In this document: one piece after another, positions 48,756-61,681 of the stretch
Position numbering within the stretch: the stretch's first letter is position 1
Layout of the letters: every line of letters begins with the position of its first letter
Source of the DNA: Pseudomonas sp. MIACH
GTDB taxonomy: Bacteria; Pseudomonadota; Gammaproteobacteria; Pseudomonadales; Pseudomonadaceae
Direction: 5' to 3'
Assembly (NCBI RefSeq): GCF_001269925.1
Contig: NZ_LHVO01000002.1
Location: forward strand, 62,001 to 126,000
Length of the DNA stretch: 64,000 bases
The notes under the pieces: generated by a model
The model's input: only the letters and a program-made list of their open reading frames with translations
Told to the model about the DNA's origin: nothing
Databases searched by the model: none
Program-made: the position numbers and the translations under genes

Positions 48756-51038
48756 TCAGCCGTCGTCCAGCAAGGGCAACTGCAGGCGGAAAGTGGTGCC
48801 TTTGCCCACGGTGCTTTCACACCCGATATGGCCTCCATGACGCTCCACGACCGCCTTGACCATGCTCAGTCCCAACCCCAACCCTTCGCTGCCTTGGGCC
48901 GAATCAAAGCGCTTGTACTGACTGAACAGCTCAGGCAAATCCTTGGCGGCTATCCCCGGGCCCTGGTCGCTGATCAGGCACTCCAACCAACCTTGCGCAC
49001 TGCTGTGTCTTAATCGGACGGTGGTACCGGATGCAGAGTATTTGATCGCGTTCTCCAGCACATTGAACAATGCGCGGGTGAGCAGCGATTGATCGGCTGA
49101 CACCATGCCTTCGTCGGCCTCGTCCAGATCGTGGACCAAGTGAATGCCTTTGAGCTGGGCGATCAGTGCCACTTGGTCAAAGGCATCCATTACCAACATG
49201 GCGAACAGCGTAGGCTCGAACTGGTAGCCATCGGCCTCGGCTTTCGCCAGTTGTACAAAAGATTCGGTCAGGCTCAAGGCGCGGCGTACTTGCTGCTCGA
49301 TCTGGGCAAATATCGGCGACTCACTGTTGTGCACATCCAACAGCGCGAGGATCGCCGAGTGGGGTGCGCGCAAATCGTGGGAGAGAAAGCGCAGCATGGT
49401 TTCCCGATGCTGCTGGGCCTCGCGTTCCTTGCTCAAGTCGGTAAGGCTCAGCAACCAACCCAGCGCCACATCCCCTTCGGCCGGTAGCAACGGGGCAAGC
49501 TCCATGCGCAGGCTACGTTGGTGAATATCCCTAAACTCAACGAGTTCCAGCGCGGAGAGGGGAGGGCGTACGCCATTGTGGAGCGGCGGGTAACCCAGGT
49601 CAGCCAACTGTTCCAGAAGGTTATGGGAGATCAAGTTATTACCGAACACTTCCCGGGCAATGCGGTTGGCCAACAGGATATTGCCTGCGGTATCCGTGAT
49701 CAGTGTCGCCACCGGCAAGCACTCCAGCCCATCGGCCATAAATCGTCGGGTATCCCGTGTACGGCTCACGGCTTGCTCCAGGGCAAAGATGCGGCCCTGC
49801 AAAACGTCACCTTTGCTGGCGGGTGCACGGCGGCGCTCGGGCAAGACTTTGGGCTCGTTATCCAGGCGGGCCAATTCCCAACCGAAGTAGGCCAGGATCA
49901 CGCTGAGACGCCGCCAATTCCAGATCAGGTAGCTGAGCAGCAAACCGATCCAGCAGGCCGCCGGCGACCACCAGTACCCCATGCGCAATAGCGCCGCTGA
50001 GCCGAGCAAGGCCATAAACATTCCCCCCAGGGTCATCCACAGTGCGTAGCGTGGGCGGTAGAGCAGCAGGCCCAGCAGCAACGCTACCAGGGACGTGGCC
50101 ATCAGCGCGGCCAGCCATCCGGACAGGTCCACAATACTGCGACCTTGCAGCAAGCCATTGAGTACGTTGGCCTGGATCTCCACGCCCGCCGTAGTGCCGG
50201 CCATGGGCGAGAGCGGTGTGACAAAGCGATCGCCCATGCCCGAAGCGGTTGCCCCCACCAGAATCAGACGGTCTCGCAGCCGCTCAGGAGGCACTTCACC
50301 GCGTAATACGCTGACATAAGACACGCTGGAAAAATGGGTACCGGGGGCAATAAACGGGATACGAACGGCATGCTCCCGGTGCCAGCCCTGGGTAATCGAC
50401 GCCTGGGACTCCCCTGGCATCTCCGTAGATTGACCGCTCATCACGAAAGCCAGCCACGCTAACTGCAGCGCCGTGGCGTCGGCTGGACCCTCACGCATAT
50501 ACAGGCTGCGGACCACGCCATCGCTATCGGCCTCCACATTGATATGCCCGACGCCCCTGGCGCATTTAAGCAGCGAGAGCATTTGTGCCCCAGGCTGGCT
50601 GTAGCTGGCGGAATCGTCGCGTGCCAGGGGCAACAGTACGTTGCCGGCGTTGCACACCGAGTCGGCCAGGCGCTTGTCATTGGCCGGGTCGCCAGGTTCG
50701 CTGAAGATCACATCAAACAGGATAGCGGCCGGCTGCGCGGCACTCAGGCGATCGATCAGGTCGGCATGCAGGCTACGCGGCCAGGGCCACTGCCCGAGCT
50801 TCTTCAGGCTAGGATCATCAATGGTCACCAGCAGAATTCGTGGATCCACTGGCAGCGGCGTCAAACGTCGAAGGCTGTCGTACAGGGGGTTATTCAAGGC
50901 CAGGCCAGGACTCATTGAGAGGTAGGCGGTGATCGGCAACAACAGCAACCCGATCCACAACCACTCACGTACCAGACCGTGGAACAGGCGCTGGGCATGG
51001 GTGGGTTGACGTTTTTCGGCCTTGCCCCAAAGCATCAT
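48756..51038 (-). CDS. CHASE2-domain sensor histidine kinase
   Basis: This 760-residue membrane kinase has an N-terminal membrane segment (about residues 28-48), a periplasmic CHASE2 domain (about 60-310, with DPRILLVTIDD and SMAG-type motifs), a cluster of three membrane segments (about 310-380), a PAS-like linker and a kinase core. The phospho-acceptor is His554 in FLSHDLRAPHS; ATP-binding boxes are FNVLENAIKYS, SDQGPGI and GLGLGLSMV. It is the likely partner of the divergent regulator at 51484. PAO1 has no genes between plsC/lptA and gyrB, as I recall, so the pair is an insertion. Confidence 0.93.
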   Translation of the reverse strand: MMLWGKAEKRQPTHAQRLFHGLVREWLWIGLLLLPITAYLSMSPGLALNNPLYDSLRRLTPLPVDPRILLVTIDDPSLKKLGQWPWPRSLHADLIDRLSAAQPAAILFDVIFSEPGDPANDKRLADSVCNAGNVLLPLARDDSASYSQPGAQMLSLLKCARGVGHINVEADSDGVVRSLYMREGPADATALQLAWLAFVMSGQSTEMPGESQASITQGWHREHAVRIPFIAPGTHFSSVSYVSVLRGEVPPERLRDRLILVGATASGMGDRFVTPLSPMAGTTAGVEIQANVLNGLLQGRSIVDLSGWLAALMATSLVALLLGLLLYRPRYALWMTLGGMFMALLGSAALLRMGYWWSPAACWIGLLLSYLIWNWRRLSVILAYFGWELARLDNEPKVLPERRRAPASKGDVLQGRIFALEQAVSRTRDTRRFMADGLECLPVATLITDTAGNILLANRIAREVFGNNLISHNLLEQLADLGYPPLHNGVRPPLSALELVEFRDIHQRSLRMELAPLLPAEGDVALGWLLSLTDLSKEREAQQHRETMLRFLSHDLRAPHSAILALLDVHNSESPIFAQIEQQVRRALSLTESFVQLAKAEADGYQFEPTLFAMLVMDAFDQVALIAQLKGIHLVHDLDEADEGMVSADQSLLTRALFNVLENAIKYSASGTTVRLRHSSAQGWLECLISDQGPGIAAKDLPELFSQYKRFDSAQGSEGLGLGLSMVKAVVERHGGHIGCESTVGKGTTFRLQLPLLDDG

Positions 51039-51286
51039 GGGTCAACGCGCCTGTATTGTTGGCGTGCGGTAGAAGATGGCATAGACCCCGGTTTCCCCTC
51101 CAGGTGGCGCTCGTCGGAAGCCGACACGCGCACGCGATAGAACGATGCGTTGAGCCCAGTGAAGCTCATTTTCGACGCAGTAGAAAAATTTTCCTGCTTG
51201 ATCTTCATAACGCTGGGATTCCAAAGAGCCTCCCCTATCAGGGCACCGGAGTTTACGACAGCACACGCGTCGGCTGATCCTTTTCC
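51035..51286 (-). pseudogene. short open frame overlapping the kinase start; possible remnant of a third gene
   Basis: An 84-codon open frame ends in TGA inside the ATGATG that starts the kinase gene, the kind of stop-start overlap seen in coupled operons. It has one possible ATG at 51208 (57 residues) without a convincing ribosome site. The part LNASFYRVRVSASDERHLEGKPG loosely resembles the end of FecR-domain proteins that are commonly encoded just before CHASE2 kinases. I infer that most of such a gene was lost; it could also be a random frame in leader DNA. Confidence 0.35.
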
Positions 51287-51483
51287 TTACGGCTTGGAGC
51301 CGGTATCTTTCCCACATAGGTATAGAGGACTTTCAATGGCTTAATCGCTTATTGATTCCAGCGTACCTAGAGATCCAAGGGGTCGTCGCATCTGAGCACA
51401 ATTCTTCAGATTCAATGACTGGCATCTGTGCAGTACGTGCCCTCAATACGACTGCCGTACTCTTCAAAAGAAAGGACCCACCC
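51040..51483. promoter_or_regulatory. kinase-regulator divergent spacer
   Basis: These 444 bases separate the divergent starts of the kinase and the response regulator. Apart from the short frame above, I see no gene. Promoters for both directions should be here, and autoregulation by the regulator would be typical. I could not assign boxes. Confidence 0.5.
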
Positions 51484-52206
51484 ATGCGTGTCGCAATACT
51501 GGATGACGAACCCGCTGAATTGCGACGGGTGGAACAGACACTGCGACAAATCCCCAGCACCGCCGAACAGCCCTGGACCCTGCATTGCTTCGAGCGCGGA
51601 GAAGACCTGCTGCGTCAGTTGCGTCGGGAAACCTTTGACCTGCTGATACTCGACTGGCAACTGCCCGATATCACCGGCATCGCATTGCTGCGCTGGACCC
51701 GTGAGCACATGGAGTCGCCACCCGCCGTCATCATGCTCACCAGCCGTGATGCCGAAAGCGATATCGTCACCGCATTGAACAGTGGCGCCGACGATTACGT
51801 CAGCAAACCCTTTCGCCCTAATGAGCTGAAAGCTCGGGTCACCGCTGTACTTCGGCGGCACGGGCTGCAGAAATCAGCGAGCCCTGAAGTGCAGAGTTTT
51901 AATGACCTGACTTTCGACGACGCGGAGTTGACCGTCACGCGCGCAGGCAAACCGATCAACCTCACCGAGCGCGAATACCGCCTGGCGAGCTGCTTGTTTG
52001 CCAACCTGGCTCGGCCGCTGTCGCGTGAGTACCTTTATGAACGGTTCTGGACCCATGAAGAAATGGTCTCTTCTCGGCCGTTGGATACGCATATCTATCG
52101 GCTGCGCAACAAGCTCGGGCTTACCGCGGATAGAGGTTGGCAGTTGTTGACGATCTATGGGTATGGGTATCGGTTGGAGAGTGTGGCTACAGCTTCTTCT
52201 GGATAA
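51484..52206 (+). CDS. OmpR-family response regulator
   Basis: This 240-residue regulator has a receiver domain (acidic pair at residues 7-8, phospho-acceptor Asp57 in LLILDWQ, Thr86, Lys108 in SKPF) and a C-terminal winged helix (LTEREYRLASCLFAN, DTHIYRLRNKLGL). It likely receives phosphate from the CHASE2 kinase encoded divergently. ATG 51484 puts the receiver at the N-terminus; the open frame upstream is longer but not domain-like. Its terminator is shared with gyrB, and a parS-like site lies in the gap. Confidence 0.92.
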   Translation: MRVAILDDEPAELRRVEQTLRQIPSTAEQPWTLHCFERGEDLLRQLRRETFDLLILDWQLPDITGIALLRWTREHMESPPAVIMLTSRDAESDIVTALNSGADDYVSKPFRPNELKARVTAVLRRHGLQKSASPEVQSFNDLTFDDAELTVTRAGKPINLTEREYRLASCLFANLARPLSREYLYERFWTHEEMVSSRPLDTHIYRLRNKLGLTADRGWQLLTIYGYGYRLESVATASSG

Positions 52207-52215
52207 AAACCACGA

Positions 52216-52231
52216 TGTTCCACGTGGAGCA
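52216..52231. other. parS-like ParB binding site
   Basis: TGTTCCACGTGGAGCA matches the parS palindrome TGTTCCACGTGGAACA at 15 of 16 positions. It is in the gap between the response regulator and gyrB, about 6.3 kb from oriC. Confidence 0.8.
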
Positions 52232-52259
52232 TTTTGCAGAGCATGATTTACACGCAATA

Positions 52260-52292
52260 AAAAAGGCCAACGCATAGCGTTGGCCTTTTTTT
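52260..52292. terminator. bidirectional intrinsic terminator
   Basis: AAAAGGCCAACGC-ATA-GCGTTGGCCTTTT is a 13-base stem with flanking A and T runs, between the convergent response regulator and gyrB. Confidence 0.94.
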
Positions 52293-52308
52293 GGAGGTCG
52301 CGCCTGGA

Positions 52309-55834
<3,526 letters not shown>

Positions 55835-55854
55835 CTAGCTTCTGCTGAGCATGA

Positions 55855-56958
55855 TTACAGGCGCATCGGCATAACAACGTAAGCCGAGTCGTCGTTATCG
55901 GATTCCTGCACCAGGGCGCTGCTGTTGGAGTCAGACAGGATCAGGCGAACCTGTTCGGTGGTCATCACACCCAGCACGTCCAGCAGATAGCTCACGTTAA
56001 AGCCGATTTCCAAAGAGCCGCCGTTGTAATCAACGCCCACTTCTTCTTCTGCTTCTTCCTGCTCCGGGTTATTGGCCTGGATTTTCAACTGACCGTTGGC
56101 CAGTTGCAGACGAATACCACGGTACTTTTCGTTGGACAGAATTGCGGTACGGCTGAACGCTTCACGCAGGGCCTGGCGATCACCGATCACCAATTTGTCA
56201 CCGCCTTTAGGCAGAACGCGCTCGTAATCTGGGAACTTGCCGTCAACCAGCTTCGAGGTGAAGGTGAACTCACCGGTGGTCGCGCGGATATGGTGCTGAC
56301 CCAGTACGATGCTGACATTGCCATCCGGCTCAGTGAGCAGGCGCGCCAACTCGAGAATACCCTTACGCGGCACAATCACCTGGTGACGATCCGGTTGGCC
56401 AATATCGGCACGCATCGAGCACATCGCCAGACGGTGACCGTCGGTGGCTACGGCGCGGATGATGCCTTCGGATACTTCCAGCAGCATGCCGTTGAGGTAG
56501 TAACGCACGTCCTGTTGAGCCATGGCGAAGCTGGTGCGCTCAATCAGACGACGCAGTTTGCTTTGCTCCAGGCTGCAGGTCAGCGAGCCTGGGCCCTCTT
56601 CCACAGTCGGGAAATCGTTGGCCGGCAACGTAGACAGGGTGAAACGACTGCGACCGGCCTTGACCACCAACTTCTGCTCATCAACCTTAATGTCGATCAG
56701 CGCGTCGTTCGGCAGGCTTTTGCAGATGTCCATCAGCTTGCGCGCAGGTACTGTGATCTCGCCAGGTTCAGCGGGCTCTTCCAGTTGCACGCGACCGACC
56801 AGCTCGACTTCCAGGTCAGTACCGGTCAGGGACAATTGCTGGCCTTCGACCACCAGCAATACGTTGGAGAGCACCGGCAAGGTCTGTCGGCGCTCGACGA
56901 CGCCTGCGACCAGTTGCAGGGGTTTCAACAGGGCTTCGCGTTGAATGGTGAAATGCAT
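55855..56958 (-). CDS. dnaN: DNA polymerase III beta sliding clamp
   Basis: This 367-residue protein forms the ring clamp that tethers DNA polymerase III. It shows the three-fold domain repeat and the conserved end YVVMPMRL that forms part of the partner-binding pocket. It lies 38 bases downstream of dnaA. There is no DnaA box in that short gap. Confidence 0.99.
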   Translation of the reverse strand: MHFTIQREALLKPLQLVAGVVERRQTLPVLSNVLLVVEGQQLSLTGTDLEVELVGRVQLEEPAEPGEITVPARKLMDICKSLPNDALIDIKVDEQKLVVKAGRSRFTLSTLPANDFPTVEEGPGSLTCSLEQSKLRRLIERTSFAMAQQDVRYYLNGMLLEVSEGIIRAVATDGHRLAMCSMRADIGQPDRHQVIVPRKGILELARLLTEPDGNVSIVLGQHHIRATTGEFTFTSKLVDGKFPDYERVLPKGGDKLVIGDRQALREAFSRTAILSNEKYRGIRLQLANGQLKIQANNPEQEEAEEEVGVDYNGGSLEIGFNVSYLLDVLGVMTTEQVRLILSDSNSSALVQESDNDDSAYVVMPMRL

Positions 56959-56996
56959 GGTCTAGTCCCTTGCCTTAATAAGCTGCGCTGGTGTCA

Positions 56997-58517
56997 TCAC
57001 GTAGTCAGTGTACGCAGCAGGTTCTTGTAGTCCTCGCGAATATCCGCGTCGGATTCCTTAAGTTCGTTGATCTTGCGGCACGCGTGCAAGACCGTAGTGT
57101 GGTCACGACCGCCAAACACATCACCGATTTCCGGCAGGCTATGGTTGGTCAACTCCTTGGAGAGCGCCATGGCCACCTGACGAGGACGAGCCACCGAGCG
57201 CGAACGGCGCTTGGACAGCAAGTCGGAAATCTTGATCTTGTAGTACTCGGCCACGGTGCGCTGGATGTTATCCACACTCACCAGTTTGTCCTGCAATGCC
57301 AGCAAGTCCTTCAGGGATTCGCGAATCAGCTCGATGGTGATGTCGCGGCCCATGAAGTGAGAGTGCGCGATGACACGCTTGAGCGCACCTTCCAACTCAC
57401 GCACGTTGGAGCGGATGCGTTGTGCGATGAAAAACGCGGCGTCGTGAGGCAGATCGACTTTCGCCTGGTCGGCCTTTTTCATCAGGATCGCAACGCGGGT
57501 TTCCAACTCGGGCGGCTCTACCGCAACGGTCAGGCCCCAACCGAAGCGCGACTTCAAGCGTTCTTCCAGGCCTTCGATTTCCTTCGGGTAACGGTCACTG
57601 GTCAGGATGACCTGTTGGCCGCCTTCGAGCAGGGCGTTGAAGGTGTGGAAAAACTCTTCCTGGGAACGCTCCTTGCGCGCGAAGAATTGGATGTCATCGA
57701 TCAGCAATGCATCAACGGAGCGGTAGAACCGCTTGAACTCGTTGATTGCATTGAGCTGCAGGGCCTTGACCATGTCAGCGACGAAGCGCTCCGAGTGCAG
57801 GTACACGACCTTGGCATTCGGGTTCTTCTTTAAAAGGTGGTTACCCACAGCGTGCATCAAGTGGGTCTTACCCAAGCCAACGCCACCATAAAGGAAAAGC
57901 GGGTTGTAACCATGCTTGGGGTTATCGGCAACCTGCCAGGCGGCCGCGCGGGCCAACTGGTTGGATTTACCTTCGACGAAGTTCTCAAAGGTGAATGTGC
58001 GGTTCAGGTAGCTGGTGTGCTTGAGCGCACCTTCGACCTGCACCGTACGCTGCTCGGCGCGAACCGGAGCCTGCTGGGAACTGGCGCCCGCCATCGGATC
58101 GAAGCTGTCGCGGGACGGCTCTTCATTAATAGGCGCGTTTTTCTGCGACGAGGATTTCGAAGGCGTCTGGGCAACCGGTGCCGGCGAGTTATTAACAGGC
58201 GCCGCCGCGGCCTGTGCCTGCGAGACGCTTGCCGCCAGCGGGGCATTCGGTGCTGCACGAGGTGCCGAGCTGCGTTTGCTACCTATTAATAAGGAGAGCA
58301 CGGGCGCGAGGCCATTGCCATGTTCATCGAGCAATTCGAGAACGCGGCTCAGGTACTTCTCGTTGACCCAGTCCAGAACAAAACGATTGGGTGCGTAGAC
58401 GCGCAACTCGTCGCCTTCGGCTTCGACCTGTAGCGGGCGGATCCAGGTGTTGAATTGCTGGGCAGGCAGCTCATCGCGCAAAAGCTCCACGCACTGCTGC
58501 CAAAGTTCCACTGACAC
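56997..58517 (-). CDS. dnaA: chromosomal replication initiator DnaA
   Basis: This 506-residue protein opens oriC. Domain I is at residues 1-85, a Pro/Ala/Ser-rich linker (domain II) spans about 85-165, the AAA+ domain has Walker [11 protein letters not shown] and Walker [10 protein letters not shown], and the C-terminal domain carries the DNA-binding [14 protein letters not shown] and [17 protein letters not shown]. It is transcribed away from oriC. A perfect DnaA box occurs inside the gene at 57268-57276. Confidence 0.99.
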   Translation of the reverse strand: MSVELWQQCVELLRDELPAQQFNTWIRPLQVEAEGDELRVYAPNRFVLDWVNEKYLSRVLELLDEHGNGLAPVLSLLIGSKRSSAPRAAPNAPLAASVSQAQAAAAPVNNSPAPVAQTPSKSSSQKNAPINEEPSRDSFDPMAGASSQQAPVRAEQRTVQVEGALKHTSYLNRTFTFENFVEGKSNQLARAAAWQVADNPKHGYNPLFLYGGVGLGKTHLMHAVGNHLLKKNPNAKVVYLHSERFVADMVKALQLNAINEFKRFYRSVDALLIDDIQFFARKERSQEEFFHTFNALLEGGQQVILTSDRYPKEIEGLEERLKSRFGWGLTVAVEPPELETRVAILMKKADQAKVDLPHDAAFFIAQRIRSNVRELEGALKRVIAHSHFMGRDITIELIRESLKDLLALQDKLVSVDNIQRTVAEYYKIKISDLLSKRRSRSVARPRQVAMALSKELTNHSLPEIGDVFGGRDHTTVLHACRKINELKESDADIREDYKNLLRTLTT

Positions 58518-59102
58518 GGATATCCCCTAAGTTGAAAGCCGGTGAGGCAAAAACAGCCGCCATTGTAGCGGCCAACCGCCCACTTATCCACATGTAGGTC
58601 GCTCAGTGGCCACCCAAAATCAACGTCTTATCGCTGAAAAAGGCGACCAGCGGTCTGTGCATAAGCTCTGTGGATAAGCGCCCCTGAGCTCGTTGCACAA
58701 GTGGGGTCGAAAGTCTGTGGGTAACTGGCCTGTGGATAACATGCCATTCCACACACAGCTTATCCGACAGCGCAGCACAGGCAGAGCACCGTTTCTCCCC
58801 CGTGTTGTCATTCTCTGTACAGCACGTGGAATATGGCCTTAAGGCAGTTATCCACAGAGGATGGCCTGCCTAGCTTTTATAAGCTTTACAGAAAAGCTTT
58901 AAATAACTTCCTTCTTTATTTTTATATCTATGGCATTGCTCATGGAAGCAGAACGGAAAGAAAAGGTCTGGAGGCCCGTAAAGATCTAATTGAAGGAAAA
59001 GCTGGTTGGAAATTGACCTAGAGGCTTGCTTTCTCTAGAATCGCCGGTCTCTTAAAACGGGGGCCATTCCGGCCCGTTGTGGACGAACCAGGTAACAACG
59101 CC
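58518..59102. other. oriC (dnaA-rpmH intergenic origin)
   Basis: This 585-base gap contains four perfect DnaA boxes TTATCCACA or complement (58584-58592, 58669-58677, 58731-58739, 58848-58856) and near matches at 58656-58664 (TGTGCATAA), 58716-58724 (TGTGGGTAA) and 58760-58768. An AT-rich stretch at about 58875-58945, next to the last box, is the likely unwinding element. The right end holds the rpmH promoter. The place between dnaA and rpmH is the known Pseudomonas origin. Confidence 0.96.
59013..59041 (+). promoter_or_regulatory. sigma-70 promoter of rpmH-rnpA
   Basis: TTGACC at 59013-59018 and TAGAAT at 59036-59041 are spaced by 17 bases, about 60 bases before the rpmH start. Both boxes match the sigma-70 consensus at five of six positions. 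Confidence 0.82.
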
Positions 59103-59237
59103 ATGAAACGTACTTTCCAACCAAGCACCATCAAACGCGCCCGTACCCACGGCTTCCGTGCTCGCATGGCTACCAAGAACGGCCGTGCTGTCCTGTCGCG
59201 TCGCCGCGCCAAAGGTCGTGCGCGTCTGGCAGTTTGA
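59103..59237 (+). CDS. rpmH: 50S ribosomal protein L34
   Basis: This 44-residue, very basic protein ([19 protein letters not shown]..., ending KGRARLAV) is L34 of the large ribosomal subunit. Its start is 62 bases after the end of the -10 box. rnpA follows 16 bases after the stop, the universal rpmH-rnpA order. Confidence 0.99.
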   Translation: MKRTFQPSTIKRARTHGFRARMATKNGRAVLSRRRAKGRARLAV

Positions 59238-59253
59238 TAATCCGGTACTGGTG

Positions 59254-59658
59254 GTGAGTCAGGACTTCAGTCGGGAAAAGCGTCTGCTAACCCCCCGGCA
59301 CTTCAAGGCAGTCTTTGACTCCCCCACCGGCAAGGTTCCGGGGAAAAATCTCCTGCTCCTTGCGCGTAACAACGATCTTGATCACCCCCGTCTCGGGTTG
59401 GTGATCGGCAAGAAGAGCGTAAAGCTCTCCGTTGAGCGCAATCGCCTCAAGCGTCTGATGCGCGAATCGTTTCGCCTCCACCAGGACACACTGGTTGGTT
59501 GGGATATTGTTATCGTCGCGCGCAAAGGCTTGGGGGATGTAGAAAACCCCGAATTGATTCAGCATTTCGGCAAGCTCTGGAAACGTCTGGCGCGTACCAA
59601 CAAACCAGCACCAGCAGTCAGCACCGAAACTGTAGGGGTAGACAGCACCGATGCGTAA
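59254..59658 (+). CDS. rnpA: ribonuclease P protein component
   Basis: This 134-residue basic protein assists the RNase P RNA in maturing tRNA 5' ends. [17 protein letters not shown] and [15 protein letters not shown] (the RNR motif) are diagnostic. GTG 59254 ([12 protein letters not shown]) is taken as start; the open frame begins earlier inside rpmH. It overlaps yidD by 8 bases. Confidence 0.96.
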   Translation: MSQDFSREKRLLTPRHFKAVFDSPTGKVPGKNLLLLARNNDLDHPRLGLVIGKKSVKLSVERNRLKRLMRESFRLHQDTLVGWDIVIVARKGLGDVENPELIQHFGKLWKRLARTNKPAPAVSTETVGVDSTDA

Positions 59659-59896
59659 ACTGGCGCTCGTTCCGATCCAGTTTTATCGCTATGCCATTAG
59701 TCCTCTGATGGCCAGCCACTGTCGTTTCTACCCCAGTTGTTCCTGCTACGCGTTAGAGGCCATAGAAAATCATGGTCTTCTGCGCGGTGGCTGGCTGACC
59801 TTTCGTCGTTTAGGTCGCTGTCATCCGTGGAATCCCGGTGGTTATGACCCGGTTCCACCTATCCCTACCTCCCGTTCTTCTTCGATGGCCGAGTAA
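59651..59896 (+). CDS. yidD: membrane protein insertion efficiency factor YidD
   Basis: This 81-residue protein has the YidD pattern [20 protein letters not shown], the repeated Cys, and [15 protein letters not shown]. It is thought to help YidC insert inner-membrane proteins. It overlaps rnpA and ends 2 bases before yidC, so the three are tightly coupled. Confidence 0.96.
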   Translation: MRKLALVPIQFYRYAISPLMASHCRFYPSCSCYALEAIENHGLLRGGWLTFRRLGRCHPWNPGGYDPVPPIPTSRSSSMAE

Positions 59897-59898
59897 TC

Positions 59899-61602
59899 AT
59901 GGATATTAAACGCACGATCCTGATCGTCGCCCTGGCAATCGTGTCCTACGTCATGGTCCTTAAGTGGAACCAGGACTACGGCCAAGCTGCCCTGCCGACT
60001 CAGAATGTTGCTGCCAATGCTGTTCCAGCGGGGCTTCCCGACACAGTAAGTGGCACCAATACTGCCGCCAGTGATGACATTCCACGCGCAGCGGGCGAAA
60101 CAAACGCACCTGCCGAAGTTGCAGTCGCCGCAAGCACCGATCTCATCCAGATCAAGACGGATGTATTGGACCTGGCTATCGACCCGCAAGGTGGCGATGT
60201 TGCCAAACTGACACTTCCGCTGTATCCGCGTCGTCAGGATCACCCGGAAATTCCATTCCAGTTGTTCGATAACGGTGGCGAACGTGTTTACCAGGCACAA
60301 AGTGGCCTGATCGGCACCAACGGCCCTGATGCGAGCCCAACCGGTCGTCCGATTTTCTCTGCGGAGAAGAAGAACTATCAACTGGCAGATGGCCAGGACC
60401 AACTGGTCGTAGATTTGAAGTTCAGCAAGGACGGCGTCAACTACATCAAGCGCTTCACCCTCAAGCGCGGCCTGTACGACATCGTTGTCACCTATTTGAT
60501 CGACAACCAGAGCGCTCAGCCTTGGACCGGTGCAATGTTTGCGCAGCTCAAGCGTGACGCCAGCTCCGATCCATCGTCCAGTACTGCGACCGGCACCGCG
60601 ACTTACCTGGGCGCTGCCCTGTGGACAAGTTCGGAGCCGTACAAAAAAGTGTCCATGAAGGACATGGATAAAGTCGCCGAAGACAAAACCAAGGCACCGA
60701 TCACCTATAACGTGAACGGTGGTTGGGTAGCCTGGCTGCAACACTACTTTGTGACTGCTTGGATTCCTCAGCCTGGCCAGAACAATGCAGTACTGGCGCG
60801 CAAGGACAGCAAAGGTAACTACATCATCGGCTATACCGGCCCGGCGATGACCGTCGCTCCAGGTGCCAAGGCCGAAACCAGCGCTACCCTGTACGCAGGC
60901 CCGAAAAGCCAGGCCGTGCTGAAAGAGTTATCCCCAGGTCTGGAACTGACTGTGGATTACGGCATCCTGTGGTTCATTGCCCAGCCGATCTTCTGGTTGC
61001 TGCAACATATCCACAGCATCGTCGGCAACTGGGGCTTCTCGATCATCTTCCTGACGATGTTGATCAAGGGGATCTTCTTCCCACTGTCGGCCGCCAGCTA
61101 CAAGTCGATGGCGCGCATGCGTGCCGTGGCCCCTAAACTGGCCGCGCTGAAAGAACAACATGGCGATGACCGGCAGAAAATGTCGCAGGCCATGATGGAG
61201 CTGTACAAGAAAGAGAAGATCAACCCGCTGGGTGGATGCTTGCCGATTCTGGTGCAGATGCCGGTATTCCTGTCGCTTTACTGGGTACTCCTGGAAAGCG
61301 TGGAAATGCGCCAGGCACCGTTCATGCTGTGGATAACTGACCTGTCGATCAAAGACCCGTTCTTTATCCTGCCGATCATCATGGGCGCAACCATGTTTAT
61401 CCAGCAGCGCCTGAACCCGACACCGCCGGATCCGATGCAGGCCAAAGTGATGAAAATGATGCCAATCATCTTCACCTTCTTCTTCCTGTGGTTCCCTGCT
61501 GGTCTGGTTCTGTACTGGGTGGTCAACAACGTGTTGTCGATCTCTCAACAGTGGTACATCACGCGTAAAATCGAAGCGGCTACCAAAAAAGCCGAGGCGT
61601 AA
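59899..61602 (+). CDS. yidC: membrane protein insertase YidC
   Basis: This 567-residue inner-membrane insertase has an N-terminal membrane segment (residues 5-22), a large periplasmic domain (about 60-350) and the conserved five-segment core (GNWGFSIIFLTMLIKGIFFPLS, NPLGGCLPILVQMPVF, FFLWFPAGLVLYWVVNNVLSI). It ends in a basic, Lys-rich tail. A terminator follows. A perfect DnaA box lies within the gene at 61328. Confidence 0.98.
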   Translation: MDIKRTILIVALAIVSYVMVLKWNQDYGQAALPTQNVAANAVPAGLPDTVSGTNTAASDDIPRAAGETNAPAEVAVAASTDLIQIKTDVLDLAIDPQGGDVAKLTLPLYPRRQDHPEIPFQLFDNGGERVYQAQSGLIGTNGPDASPTGRPIFSAEKKNYQLADGQDQLVVDLKFSKDGVNYIKRFTLKRGLYDIVVTYLIDNQSAQPWTGAMFAQLKRDASSDPSSSTATGTATYLGAALWTSSEPYKKVSMKDMDKVAEDKTKAPITYNVNGGWVAWLQHYFVTAWIPQPGQNNAVLARKDSKGNYIIGYTGPAMTVAPGAKAETSATLYAGPKSQAVLKELSPGLELTVDYGILWFIAQPIFWLLQHIHSIVGNWGFSIIFLTMLIKGIFFPLSAASYKSMARMRAVAPKLAALKEQHGDDRQKMSQAMMELYKKEKINPLGGCLPILVQMPVFLSLYWVLLESVEMRQAPFMLWITDLSIKDPFFILPIIMGATMFIQQRLNPTPPDPMQAKVMKMMPIIFTFFFLWFPAGLVLYWVVNNVLSISQQWYITRKIEAATKKAEA

Positions 61603-61609
61603 TTTACCC

Positions 61610-61618
61610 TGTGGATAA
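61610..61618 (-). promoter_or_regulatory. perfect DnaA box between yidC and mnmE
   Basis: TGTGGATAA lies just before the yidC terminator and about 70 bases before mnmE, so it may touch mnmE expression or bind DnaA outside oriC. Confidence 0.55.
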
Positions 61619-61627
61619 CCACTCAAG

Positions 61628-61649
61628 ACGCCCCCTAGTGGGGCGTTTT
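61628..61649 (+). terminator. intrinsic terminator after yidC
   Basis: ACGCCCC and GGGGCGT pair around CTAGT and are followed by four T. Confidence 0.88.
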
Positions 61650-61681
61650 GCTTTCCGTCACTTTTATTCTGGAACCTGCTG

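Noticed and set aside
51042..51317. 91-codon minus-strand frame upstream of the kinase
   Set aside because: Its start has no ribosome site and its composition is Arg-rich; the alternative frame ending inside the kinase start codon is more informative and is reported instead.
58820..58836. CACGTGGAATA in oriC as a fourth parS
   Set aside because: Only the right half matches; the left half is AGCACGTG without TTCC.
58833..59021. 62-codon open frame in oriC
   Set aside because: It spans a DnaA box and the AT-rich unwinding region, has no ribosome site and overlaps the rpmH -35 box.
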